Shown piece after piece: positions 46,936-56,221 of a stretch of DNA of 64,000 nt. Within the stretch, counting starts at the first letter, position 1; each line of letters opens with the position of its first letter. Source of the DNA: Helicobacter sp. 11S02596-1 (GTDB taxonomy: Bacteria > Campylobacterota > Campylobacteria > Campylobacterales > Helicobacteraceae); contig NZ_MLAM01000006.1 of NCBI RefSeq assembly GCF_002272825.1, positions 62,001 to 126,000 of the forward strand. Reading direction: 5' to 3'. The translations under genes were made by a program, and so were the position numbers. The notes under the pieces were generated by a model. The model was not told the origin of the DNA. It ran no database searches and saw nothing but the letters and a program-made list of their open reading frames with translations.

Positions 46936-47800
46936 ACTTGATTCACTAACGTGAATCGCAAGACCATTCCAGCAAGCAGAGCCTACTTCCATTCCTAAAG
47001 CACAGGGTTATTCCCAGCTATCGCTGGTCATCAACTTGGGGCGGGCGGGCAAAATTTCTAAGGTTTGTCGTGTGGAATCACTTCAAATCCAGCCCGCTAC
47101 GCCCTGTCATCTGACCCACTAAGGGGGCGGGTCAGGGGGTTGGGGAGTTTGAGGGGAAAGGGGGGCGGACTTCGCAATTTAAGCCCCCCTTCCCTTCAAA
47201 GGGCGAAGCCCCGTTCGCTCCTAAAGTTACCATCTCACACCCAGCCAGAGGCTGTGCGTTCGAGATAAGTTTCTAAGGTTTCATTATTTTCTACTCGGTT
47301 TGCGGGGCAAACCTGAAGACCACTGCGGGCGGGAGACCCGCCCTGCGTTCCTAAAGTAACCATCTCACACCCAGCCAGAGGCTGTGCGTTCGAGATAAGT
47401 TTCTAAGGTTTCATTATTTTCTACTCGGTTTGCGGGGCAAACCTGAAGACCACTGCGGGCGGGAGACCCGCCCTGCGTTCCTAAAGTAAGGGCGTCTGCT
47501 ATGCTCCTTAAGGTCGCATAAACACATCGCCGTGCGAGGCTAAAAAAGATAAGCAGTTGGCTTTTTTATGTTTTTAACTGGGATTTGCTAGAACAAATCC
47601 TAAGACCGCAAACACGAGTAAAACCCGTGTTTGCTCCTAAAGTTCAGGGTTATGACTAGCTTTGCTATTCATCAACTTGGGGCGGGCGGGCAAAATTTCT
47701 AAGGTTTGGGCGTCTTGCGGTGCTCCTTATGTCGCACAACGCAATCGCCGTGCGAGGCTACCAGAGCCAAGCAGTTGGCTCTGGCTTTACGCCTCTCCTC
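46936..47800 (+). repeat. Covarying-hairpin elements, five units or partial units, with a tandem duplication
   Basis: Units: variant ACTTG at 46936 (GATTCAC / GTGAATC, with tail and G-rich module to 47195); a partial unit (47200-47290); ACTCG at 47293 and 47423 (both GGTTTGC / GCAAACC with AC-GT hairpin 2), exactly 130 bases apart; and a variant beginning AACTGGG near 47576 (GGATTTG / CAAATCC, then TAAGACC-GC and GC-TCCTAAAG). AAGCAGTT-loop modules follow at 47490-47570 (one arm mutated) and 47712-47800. The last ends CTCTCCTCTCA, which supplies the stop codon of the TadG-like gene. Confidence 0.87.
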
Positions 47801-49603
47801 TCAATTGGTTTCGATAAAATGCCCCATTCCCCCGCCATCGCTCACGCCGAGTGCCTTTTGGAGTGCTTGAAACATCTCATCAATATCTTCGACAGGGGCG
47901 ACATTTTCCCTCCCAGCACATTGCGCCCATCGCTTCAAAAAATAGCTCGTATCCTTTTTTGACCCGATATTGATGAAAAACACCTTCCCCTCTGCGCCCC
48001 CATCTCGTCGCATCCCATCAATAAACGCCTTACAAACCCCCCTGTTGATGAGTTCTGTTTCTAGTTCAAAACGATGGGCATTATTTTGGGATGTCTGCTC
48101 CCCATTTGTCCCATCTGTAACGATCACCATCACCCGATGGCGATGTTTTGCCCCCATTTTTCGGCTCAAAAGCACACCCCCACGCAACATCGAGAGAATC
48201 ACAGCGGTTTCTTGACCTTCTGGACTGACATAATTATTCAGCAAAGGGATCTTAAAAATCCTATCATTGCCAATAGGTTTGAGTTTTTCTTCAAAATACG
48301 CCATCGCCGATCTCGTGCTATGCCCACCAATCCCAGCTTCACTAAGCCCAAAAAAATCATAAGCAATCCCATTGGTGCGCCCTTTATACGCAGGATCTAC
48401 GATCTCATAGATACATCGGGGGTGGGATCTATCAAGCCCATCAAGCAAATCATTATAAAACCGAAATGTAAAAGCCTTATCAGGATCGGTGAGATTCCTA
48501 AAAGTCTTGCCATAATCAATCACATCAATGAGGTTTTTATCGATGAGATTCACATAGCCATTTTCAGGCAAAGCATACGCCTTATAAAACGCATATGCTG
48601 CGTCCCTATCGGGGTGAGAGAGGTAGGGCTCATCATCAAAAGTCATCGTTTGGTCTTGGTTGGACTGGAGAATCTGCCCTTTTTCAAACAGCTTTTTATC
48701 CAGCACGCCCGACCATTGATCATATGTGCTGTGGTGCAAGGTATATTCATCTTTGAAACTCACTTGCAGGGCGAAATATGTTGCGTTTCTCGTGCCTGTG
48801 GAAACACCGCTTTTGCAAGTTTTAGTATAGTTGATTTCTTTTTGATATTGCGACCCCTCAGTAAATGGCAAAAAGGCAAACTGCGATCCCGAGACTTCTT
48901 TGTTGATTTTATACATATAATAAAGGATAGCCCCTTGCAACGCATCGATACGACGGCTCGCACGCTTGAGTTTATCGCAAATGGTTTTTTCATAATCAGG
49001 AGAATCTTTTTGACAAACCTTGAGTTTGGAATACCCCGAGTTAAAAAAGGTCTGCTTCATCGAGCTAGAAAGATCGACAACAAAAAGATAATCCGCTGCC
49101 ACTAATCCGTGCGTCTTCTCTTTGGTATCCACAGATACCCCCATCGAAGCGACCTTATAGCCCGAAGCCCCTTTATCAAAAAATCTCCCAAACCACGTAG
49201 GCAAACGCATATTCGCCCACGTGCTAAAGACATTTTTAAGCTGTGGGCTTCCGTTTTGATCGGGGATAGAAACTTGTTTATCCAATGTAGTAATGCTATC
49301 AAAATCAATATCACGATTATTTTTAAAAGACGCTTTCAAAAAATTGCGGATATAAGTCTGCTGGTCTGCCTTGTTTTGCAACACACTAGCACCCAATGTG
49401 GCTTCTCTAAGGACATCTTGAAAACGACTCGCTTGCAAAAACATATGCCCCAGATCAAAACCCATCACCAAAAGCCCCACAATCAGCGGGGATAAAACCG
49501 CTGTGATGAGTGCAAAATTCCCTCGTTTTTCCTGATAAAACCTTATCAAACCGCCCGTTTCTATAACAGATATTATAGTTTGGTCCTTTGTTTGGCTTGC
49601 CAA
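47801..49603 (-). CDS. TadG-like von Willebrand-A surface protein behind the autotransporter
   Basis: A 600-residue protein with a TadG-type membrane segment near the N-terminus (RGNFALITAVLSPLIVGLLVMGFDLGHMF), then LREATLGASVLQNKA, and a von Willebrand-A-like region (DYLFVVDLSSSMKQTFF, a DxSxS MIDAS-type motif; later VMVIVTDGTNGEQ). It is a paralogue of the TadG in the Tad cluster (59734-61551), sharing the same order of blocks to the CAGRENVAPVEDIDEMFQAL end. The start is a TTG at 49603 with GGGAG 6 bases before. It follows the autotransporter gene by 18 bases, so the two are co-transcribed. Confidence 0.75.
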   Translation of the reverse strand: MASQTKDQTIISVIETGGLIRFYQEKRGNFALITAVLSPLIVGLLVMGFDLGHMFLQASRFQDVLREATLGASVLQNKADQQTYIRNFLKASFKNNRDIDFDSITTLDKQVSIPDQNGSPQLKNVFSTWANMRLPTWFGRFFDKGASGYKVASMGVSVDTKEKTHGLVAADYLFVVDLSSSMKQTFFNSGYSKLKVCQKDSPDYEKTICDKLKRASRRIDALQGAILYYMYKINKEVSGSQFAFLPFTEGSQYQKEINYTKTCKSGVSTGTRNATYFALQVSFKDEYTLHHSTYDQWSGVLDKKLFEKGQILQSNQDQTMTFDDEPYLSHPDRDAAYAFYKAYALPENGYVNLIDKNLIDVIDYGKTFRNLTDPDKAFTFRFYNDLLDGLDRSHPRCIYEIVDPAYKGRTNGIAYDFFGLSEAGIGGHSTRSAMAYFEEKLKPIGNDRIFKIPLLNNYVSPEGQETAVILSMLRGGVLLSRKMGAKHRHRVMVIVTDGTNGEQTSQNNAHRFELETELINRGVCKAFIDGMRRDGGAEGKVFFINIGSKKDTSYFLKRWAQCAGRENVAPVEDIDEMFQALQKALGVSDGGGMGHFIETN

Positions 49604-49621
49604 TATTTCTCCCTATCGTGA

Positions 49622-52600
49622 TTAAAATTCAAGGCTCTCTTCTTCCATTTCTTTTTGGCGCATTCGGATGGATTTTTGTAATTCTTGGACCTTTTCTACC
49701 TTTTGTGGTTTCGCCCCAAAGCTCCATCGCGCCCCTACATTGATGTTATAATCGGTATTATAGTTCCCTAAAAAGCTACGATTGACATCAGCATAAATCC
49801 GCCAGTCATCATTGAGTGCGGTATTTGCCCCCAAAGAAAGCAAGACTTTATGATTCATTTTAGCTTCAAGCGTTTCACTCAAATCAAATTGCGATACTTT
49901 CACACCCGCACCGGTGTTGAGTTCATTGACATAAAATAACCCCAAACGCAATTGCAATTTTGCCCCCGAGTCAAAGCCAAATTCCTTGCCCACTGCTGCC
50001 CCAAGCCGTGAAATCAAAGCATTATCGCTTGAGAGCTTGCCGACAAATTTATCTGATTTTGTCTGGGCATTAAGCTCTGCCCCGCCGATATAGCCATAAA
50101 TAAACTCAACTTGAGGCTCAACAAAATAGCTCCCTTTCGTTTCTGTATCATCACCCCCGCCAAAGAAATAACGCCAGCCCGCTTCAGCCCCGATCAAAAA
50201 CGCATTCACGCCGACATTTTTGGATTTATCGTCAAAATCCATCGTCTCATCTTTGAAGCTATAATCTTGCCCGATACGGAGGTATTTAGCGATCGTATCG
50301 ACATAAAGCCCATTATCGGCTACATAGGTGTTATAAAGCCCCACAGAGAGGTTTTTGCCCGAGCTTGTATAACCACTACCCTTTGAAGAGATTATCGACC
50401 CGCCAATGACTACCCCCAAAAAGTCCCGCGCACTATCGAAGCTAAAGCCATAATCATAACCGCCTTGCAATGTCGTATAAAAATCGGAATTTTTATCATT
50501 ATCGCTCCCCATCCCATTACTCACACGCACCCACGCCCCAGAAGTGGCTTTGAGATTATGCAAATCCCCCATTCGGAGATTGAGATTATTGGTTTCTACA
50601 CGCCAACCCCGATAAAACACGCCTAAGGCACTTTTAAACACATTGGCTTTTTCCTCATTGATACTTGCTAAAATCTTGCTAAGATAATATTCATAGCTCC
50701 CATCATTCCCTGCTACGCTCTCAAATTTCGGGGTAAAATTCACCACCCCATCGTTGTAATGCCCGGTATCAAAATAATCCGCACTCCCCCCTTGTGCGAT
50801 ACTAGCAAGCAAGATTTTTTCTTTCAATTCACTCCCTGTAATTTCTACATACAGATGATTTGTCCCTGCTGTGCCTTTTTCTGCCGTGCCAATCCTAACA
50901 ACAGCACTCTCATCTGGCTTAGCGGTATCAACACCCATCAAAAAGATGAGATTTTGCCCCTCTAATGTGCCAATATCAACATAACGATGGCTATTTCCCC
51001 CACTCGCACCTGCTAGCACTGCCGAGCTAGCTACTGGAGAGGTTGTCGCAGGTGTAGGGGTCCCCATTCCTCTAAGGTCAATGATACCACCTATCCCGCC
51101 GAGTTTGCCTACACGTGAGTTGCCCCCGACTTCCCAAACACCTGCCATTTTTTTGGCACTATTTGTTTGATTATCAATACTTGCAAATAAATCATCAACT
51201 TCTTGTTTCTTTTCTTCTTCGGTTTTAGGTTGCTTGGGTGCTTGTGAGACTGGATGAGAAAACTTGATTTCTTTGACATCCATTGCCGTCCCAGCAAACT
51301 TCTTGCCATCAGAAAGTCGCAATATATAATCAAGCGCACCTTTCTTGAGTTCGCCTGTGATGTTAGTATCTTTGAGGATAATCGTGCCTGATTTGACTTG
51401 TAGATAGTCATCTGTTTTGCTTGTCCCGACGTCTGCAATTTTTTTAACCTCTTCATTGATGGCTTCAAGCAATGTCTTTTCTTCTCCAACATTTAGGGTT
51501 ATATCGCCAGGCAATTGCACCCCCACACTGCTATCCTTGCTCTTTTCCCCATCTTTGATAACCCCAAGCGTCGCTTTTTTATCTTTATCGTTAGCCTTGC
51601 TAAGATCACCGACAAGATGGATGGCATTTTCGTTTAGTTCATATGAAGCGGCAAGGCGTTTTTTGCCTACCGCTGATTCTGATGAAGCCACTTCTTCTTT
51701 CCCTTCTTCTTCCCCGATACCAATATCAGCAGGCTTTTCTGGGGTGCTTGTAACCCACGTATTCCCTGCCATTACTAGATGTTGCCCCGCAGTTGCACTT
51801 TTTAATGTGTTGGTTATATCACCCGCATCAAGGAAGATATATTTATCATCAGAACTGCCTTTTATATCGGTTATACTGACATTACCAATCAAATAAAAAT
51901 TCACACCGCCATTATTAGCGTTACTAGAATACCCTTGAGCGAATTTATGTTCTTCACTCAATTTAAGACCATAAAAAAAAGTGTTTTTATTTTTATCTAA
52001 GCCTTTGCTCTCTAGCAGATTTTTCGCATCCTCTGAAAGTTTATCAATATCCGCAGCTTCGCTAGTTGCATTACTACTGGTAATTTGCGTAGCGTTAAAT
52101 ACAAAATTCAAGCTATGGTATTTCTTTTGGGTTTCGGCGGTGTTATCAAACTTATTAGTAAAATTTGTATTGACAATAAAAATATCACCTTTAAAATCCT
52201 TATAATCACTCGGGGCTATATCTTGGGTGCTAGAAAGATAGAGCGTGGAAGCCACATCAGAAACACCGCCTTTGATATGGCTATATGTCTCTTTATTCAT
52301 TGCCAAAGTGCTAATACGGGTCTTTTCGCCCAAAGTAATATCGCTAGAGAGGGCAACATTATCATCAAAATTTGCTTTAAAATCCGTCGCCGCTTCAAGT
52401 TTGAGTTCTGTGGTCCGAGCCCATTTATTAGTGATAATAGAGACCTCGACCTTACCGGGTGTGCCGGTAGTCTCGCTTGGTTTGTTGGTGAAAAATGAAT
52501 TATTCGGATCGTATTTGAGCAAATCCCCTTTGGCAAAACTAGCATCGCTAAAATGCAATTCCAAATCGCCCCCATTATAGATAATCGGGGCTTCTAGGTT

Positions 52601-55114
52601 AGCACCACTTTCAAATTCAAAAACATTCTTGCCCCCACCGATATAAATCGCCCCATCTTTTTGCGCACTGGTCCCATCGGTGCGCGTGCTGGCGAGGGCG
52701 CTGGGTGTGGTTATTGTTTTTTTGTTGTATTCTAAACAAGAAGACAAAAACTTACTCTTGCAACTTGTTTTATCGTCAACTTCTAAGGTTTTGCTCCCAT
52801 TAAAAGTAAAAACATTATCCCCACCCGTGATGATGAGATTTTTACCCGCACCATATTCACCAAAAGCAAGCCCGAGACTCGAACCATTTAAGAATTCAAA
52901 TTCATTTTTGCCCCCAGCAATATTCATATTACCTTTTTCAAACTTGCTCGTTTCATCAAAATGGAATTTGTTATCTTCCCCACCACGAATATGCAAATGC
53001 CCTTGCAAGGCAGAGTTTTCAAAATCAGCGTGCGTTTTCCCACCCGTGATGACAAAGGCATTCTCGATCTCATCATAAGTGCCTGCATATTTTCCACTGC
53101 CTGAATTTTTATTGCTGATTTCCATCGTGGCATATTCGAGCGTTATTCCCAAATCGCCTTTTTCTTTGACTACAATCGCACCGGTGAATTTTCCATTAGT
53201 CCCTGTGGTTTCATCTTTTACATTTTTGATATTAATCGTAGCTTTGGCTTCTGAAGTCTCTTTTTCTGATTCCTTGCCGATAGTGATAACGCCCTTATTA
53301 AAAGTCCCGCCGTGATTGAGGTTGAGCGCAAACTCCCCGCCAGTTACATTGATAAGGCCTTCGTGAATGGTAGGCAACTGGACCTCAGGTTTGTTGCCGT
53401 TTTTTAAGGCTTCATCGCTTAGATTCAAGGTGAGTTTGCCCCCAGTAACTTTCATTGAATTAGAACCACCAAACATCGCACCGGCGAGATTATACTTTGA
53501 ATTATCACCCCTGATTTCATTGATCGAAGCGTATTGTTTGACATTGATAGTCAGCTCACCCCCACTGACTTCGACCTTGCGGTCCATTCGGACATTCGCA
53601 AGGGTGGCGTTGGTGCTATCACCTGTAAGGCTGATAGTATGTTTCCCGCCACTCACGGCTAATAAATTATCTTTGCCTGAAAATTTGCTAGTATTTTTGA
53701 AATCAAAAGTCCCTACGCCCCCTTTGAGGGTAATATTGCCATATTCAAACTGACCCGCAGAACTATATTTTGGGGTGTATGCTTGGAGCGTCAGCTTGGT
53801 GGTGGTGTCATTGGCGTCCTTGCCTAGCGTAATATCACCATTAAAGACACTGCCACTGACAATATTTATGTTTGCCTCCCCGCCCGTGATGTTAAATGCC
53901 ACGCCCTCTTGCCCTGAGATATAATTGCTCGCTTGCGCCTCGCCATTAAGCCCCACGAGTGCATTTTTGAAATCAAAGGTGGCTTTGCCCCCTGTGATAT
54001 TAAAATCCGTATTTTCGATACGGAGAGCATAGGTATCCCCATTCACCCGAGTAGTATTGAGTGTCATTTCCCCGCCCGTGATGTTAAATATGGTCCTGTC
54101 TTTTTTCTCTGTGCCTATCCCATCACCGATAATGCTTTCAGAATTTTTTTCTGTGCCAGAGGTGGCATTCAAGATAAGCTTCCCGCCCTCAATAGCAATG
54201 GCTTTGCCCGTTAATTTTGACCCTTTTTCTAAAGAAAAATGATTTTCTCCGCCTTTGATAGTGATAGAACCATCAAAGCTTGCTTTGTCTTTGAGGTTAA
54301 AATCATTGAAGCCATTAGTGATGAAAATCATCTGGGTCGAGGGGTTTTCACCTTGCAAATGGGCGTTGGTGAAGTTAAAAATATTTTTGTCATTAGCCCC
54401 ATAGGTTTTAGTGGTAGTGGTGTTATTTACAGAGATAGAGCCTATCATTTTGGCTTCATCGCTAAAATCAAACTTCCCGATAAAATTTTCTAGCGTGATA
54501 TTGCCGGTGAGGGCATTTTTGGCTTCATTGTTGCCTGCGAAAATAAAATCGGTCGCTGACTCTCCATCGGCTAGCTCGGTAAATTTAGTCCCTTTAAGTG
54601 TGATATTAGCTTCTAGCGAAGATTTCGTTTGCTTATAAATAAGCGGGGTAAGTTTTTCGGTAGCAGTTGCACTTTCGGGTATGCTAATCGTAAGGGGATT
54701 TTTGGCAGTAAGAGCAAAACCCTCAGGAATAGTGATTGTGTTATTTTCTGCTGTGGGGTTTGTGGGTGCTGTTTCTGGCTGTGCTGGTGCTGGGCTGCCA
54801 TCTGTGGCTTTTTGGAGTATATAGTTAATGCTGATTTCATATTCTTTATCTGAAGCACCTTTTGTAAAAGTTACACCTGAAATTTTGCTTTTGACTTCCG
54901 GTGATGGTTGTGGTGTTTCAGGTTGCGATGTTGCTTGACCTGCTGGGGTGCTTGGTTGGCTGTCTCCTGTTTGTGTTGGTTGCTCTGTGGAGGCAACGGG
55001 CGGACTAGCTTCGACTTCTTCTGCACCCAATGGGCTAGAGGCAAAAAGAGCCAATGCAAGCACTACACTGATTTTGAAACCTTTTGAGATTTTTGAAAGA
55101 TAATAAGTAGCCAT
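49622..55114 (-). CDS. Very large autotransporter adhesin (type Va)
   Basis: A 1830-residue protein. The N-terminus has a long signal (FKISVVLALALFASSPLGA), then a Pro/Thr/Gln-rich linker, then a passenger of many short repeats of the type I-x-GGxxxF/L-x-L, for example ITGGEMTLN, VSGGELTINV and VTGGKLTLNL, which predict a right-handed beta-helix. From about residue 1530 (ANVFKSALGVFYRGWRVETNNLNLRMGDLHNLKATSGAWVRVSNG) comes the autotransporter barrel, ending NVGARWSFGAKP. Unusually, some 30 charged, helical residues (KVEKVQELQKSIRMRQKEMEEESLEF) follow the last strand. It is likely a cell-surface adhesin; receptor and release are unknown. Only two cysteines are visible in the passenger. Confidence 0.88.
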   Translation of the reverse strand: MATYYLSKISKGFKISVVLALALFASSPLGAEEVEASPPVASTEQPTQTGDSQPSTPAGQATSQPETPQPSPEVKSKISGVTFTKGASDKEYEISINYILQKATDGSPAPAQPETAPTNPTAENNTITIPEGFALTAKNPLTISIPESATATEKLTPLIYKQTKSSLEANITLKGTKFTELADGESATDFIFAGNNEAKNALTGNITLENFIGKFDFSDEAKMIGSISVNNTTTTKTYGANDKNIFNFTNAHLQGENPSTQMIFITNGFNDFNLKDKASFDGSITIKGGENHFSLEKGSKLTGKAIAIEGGKLILNATSGTEKNSESIIGDGIGTEKKDRTIFNITGGEMTLNTTRVNGDTYALRIENTDFNITGGKATFDFKNALVGLNGEAQASNYISGQEGVAFNITGGEANINIVSGSVFNGDITLGKDANDTTTKLTLQAYTPKYSSAGQFEYGNITLKGGVGTFDFKNTSKFSGKDNLLAVSGGKHTISLTGDSTNATLANVRMDRKVEVSGGELTINVKQYASINEIRGDNSKYNLAGAMFGGSNSMKVTGGKLTLNLSDEALKNGNKPEVQLPTIHEGLINVTGGEFALNLNHGGTFNKGVITIGKESEKETSEAKATINIKNVKDETTGTNGKFTGAIVVKEKGDLGITLEYATMEISNKNSGSGKYAGTYDEIENAFVITGGKTHADFENSALQGHLHIRGGEDNKFHFDETSKFEKGNMNIAGGKNEFEFLNGSSLGLAFGEYGAGKNLIITGGDNVFTFNGSKTLEVDDKTSCKSKFLSSCLEYNKKTITTPSALASTRTDGTSAQKDGAIYIGGGKNVFEFESGANLEAPIIYNGGDLELHFSDASFAKGDLLKYDPNNSFFTNKPSETTGTPGKVEVSIITNKWARTTELKLEAATDFKANFDDNVALSSDITLGEKTRISTLAMNKETYSHIKGGVSDVASTLYLSSTQDIAPSDYKDFKGDIFIVNTNFTNKFDNTAETQKKYHSLNFVFNATQITSSNATSEAADIDKLSEDAKNLLESKGLDKNKNTFFYGLKLSEEHKFAQGYSSNANNGGVNFYLIGNVSITDIKGSSDDKYIFLDAGDITNTLKSATAGQHLVMAGNTWVTSTPEKPADIGIGEEEGKEEVASSESAVGKKRLAASYELNENAIHLVGDLSKANDKDKKATLGVIKDGEKSKDSSVGVQLPGDITLNVGEEKTLLEAINEEVKKIADVGTSKTDDYLQVKSGTIILKDTNITGELKKGALDYILRLSDGKKFAGTAMDVKEIKFSHPVSQAPKQPKTEEEKKQEVDDLFASIDNQTNSAKKMAGVWEVGGNSRVGKLGGIGGIIDLRGMGTPTPATTSPVASSAVLAGASGGNSHRYVDIGTLEGQNLIFLMGVDTAKPDESAVVRIGTAEKGTAGTNHLYVEITGSELKEKILLASIAQGGSADYFDTGHYNDGVVNFTPKFESVAGNDGSYEYYLSKILASINEEKANVFKSALGVFYRGWRVETNNLNLRMGDLHNLKATSGAWVRVSNGMGSDNDKNSDFYTTLQGGYDYGFSFDSARDFLGVVIGGSIISSKGSGYTSSGKNLSVGLYNTYVADNGLYVDTIAKYLRIGQDYSFKDETMDFDDKSKNVGVNAFLIGAEAGWRYFFGGGDDTETKGSYFVEPQVEFIYGYIGGAELNAQTKSDKFVGKLSSDNALISRLGAAVGKEFGFDSGAKLQLRLGLFYVNELNTGAGVKVSQFDLSETLEAKMNHKVLLSLGANTALNDDWRIYADVNRSFLGNYNTDYNINVGARWSFGAKPQKVEKVQELQKSIRMRQKEMEEESLEF

Positions 55115-55300
55115 TTTTTAATCCTTATTTTGATAATTGTTATTATTTTGTGATAGTAGTGCAAAATATATAAATAAAACCTTAAAAATATTATTTTAGT
55201 TAAATAATTGCAAAGATATTATGCAAAATATGTGTGTAAGTCGGGAATATAGGGGGTTTTAGTAATAGAATTTTTATTTTTGGTAATTTTATTATGTTTT

Positions 55301-55940
55301 ACTCGGTTTGTTTAAAAACAAACCTGAAGACCACTCCAGCAGGCAGAGCCTGCTTCCATTCCTAAAGTTATTGGGTTATTCCCAGCTACCGCTGGTCATC
55401 AACCCGTTTTCTAAGGTTTTTACTCGATTCACATCACATCTTAAAGTATTAAACTTTATTTTTCAACAAAAGGGGTTTATCCCTCCCCTAACCCCTCCCT
55501 TAGCCCCGAAAAGAAGCCTTTTCTTTTCGGCAATCAAGGGAGGGGAAGTCGCTTGCTTGTGTCTCCTTGCGAAAAATCGGCGGTCGCACTTCAACGACCT
55601 TGTTTCCGATTTTTCACAGCACACAAGCACGACAAAGAAAGCAGTTTTAGATTTTAAGCCCTAGATAGCTTTAAAATCCTATCCACTTTCAAACCCAGCT
55701 AGCTACGCTTTTTAATCCTGCATTGCATTGGGGGTGTGACGGGGGTTTTTACCCGCCCGCCCATTGTTTAAGGGGCTTAGGGGGGCGGTCTTCGCAAGGA
55801 GAGGCGTAAAGGCAAAGCCAACTGCTTGGCTTTGCTAGCCTCGCACGCCGATGCGTATATGCCCGTAAGGGCATAGCATACGGCTAGCCCCTCCCTTTCT
55901 AGCTAGTATAGGAAAAAATAACTAGTCGCACGGCTATGGA
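55301..55940 (+). repeat. Covarying-hairpin elements and long-hairpin modules
   Basis: A full unit at ACTCG 55301 (GGTTTGTTT / AAACAAACC; AGCAGGC / GCCTGCT; GGGTTAT / ATCAACCC) is followed by a unit start at 55422 that stops after GATTCAC. Two long hairpins come next: CCCCTCCCTT (55492) with AAGGGAGGGG (55536), enclosing CCGAAAAG / CTTTTCGG; and CTTGTGT (55556), GAAAAATCGG, GGTCG paired with CGACC, CCGATTTTTC, ACACAAG (ends 55627). A tail (from 55675) and an AAGCAGTT-loop module in reverse orientation (55797-55885) follow, then TAGCTAGTATAGG. Confidence 0.85.
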
Positions 55941-55995
55941 GAAATATTCGATTTATAGGAGCTTGAGATAAAGAATTTCTAAAATGGAGATATGG

Positions 55996-56001
55996 TAAAA
56001 T
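55996..56001 (+). promoter_or_regulatory. Putative -10 box of type I toxin transcript
   Basis: TGG-TAAAAT is an extended -10 element; transcription would begin near 56008 and the 5' leader would fold into the GGTTG...CAACC / TTAGCCCTA...TAGGGCTAA hairpin that precedes the peptide's ribosome site. Confidence 0.45.
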
Positions 56002-56076
56002 GGCACTTGAGGTTGTTAGCCCTAGAGGATAGCGACCTTTAGGGCTAAATCCAAGCAACCTTAAAAAGGTGTTTAG

Positions 56077-56157
56077 GTGAAAGCTCTAGAATTGCTAAAA
56101 ACAATCCTTGATATTATTGTAGCACTTCTTGTTATTTTTGACAAGATAGCTCGATGA
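56077..56157 (+). CDS. Putative type I toxin peptide (26 residues, hydrophobic)
   Basis: A 26-residue frame starting with GTG reads as a single hydrophobic helix, KTILDIIVALLVIFDKIAR, flanked by charged residues, as in small membrane toxins of type I systems. AAAGG lies 7 bases before the start. The leader folds: GGTTG 56011 pairs with CAACC 56056, and TTAGCCCTA 56016 with TAGGGCTAA 56040, which ends just before the ribosome site. A stem TTGCCCCCA / TGGGGG-GCAA (56165-56190) followed by AATTTTT follows the stop. The antisense RNA is not proven; a minus-strand TACAAT near 56118 could start one. It resembles the AapA/IsoA loci of H. pylori in plan, not in peptide sequence. Confidence 0.5.
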   Translation: MKALELLKTILDIIVALLVIFDKIAR

Positions 56158-56164
56158 TTTAGGA

Positions 56165-56201
56165 TTGCCCCCAGTTGATGGGGGTAGCAATTCGAATTTT
56201 T
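56165..56201 (+). terminator. Terminator after the small hydrophobic peptide
   Basis: Stem TTGCCCCCA / TGGGGG-TA-GCAA with the loop GTTGA, followed by TTCGAATTTTTC. It closes the putative type I toxin transcript. Confidence 0.5.
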
Positions 56202-56221
56202 CATCTGCTTTCTATATGCTA

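Noticed and set aside
55308-55664. 118-residue open frame starting in a unit near 55308
   Set aside because: It crosses hairpin 2, hairpin 3 and both long hairpins; the composition is that of translated repeats (VINPFSKV...), with no ribosome site.
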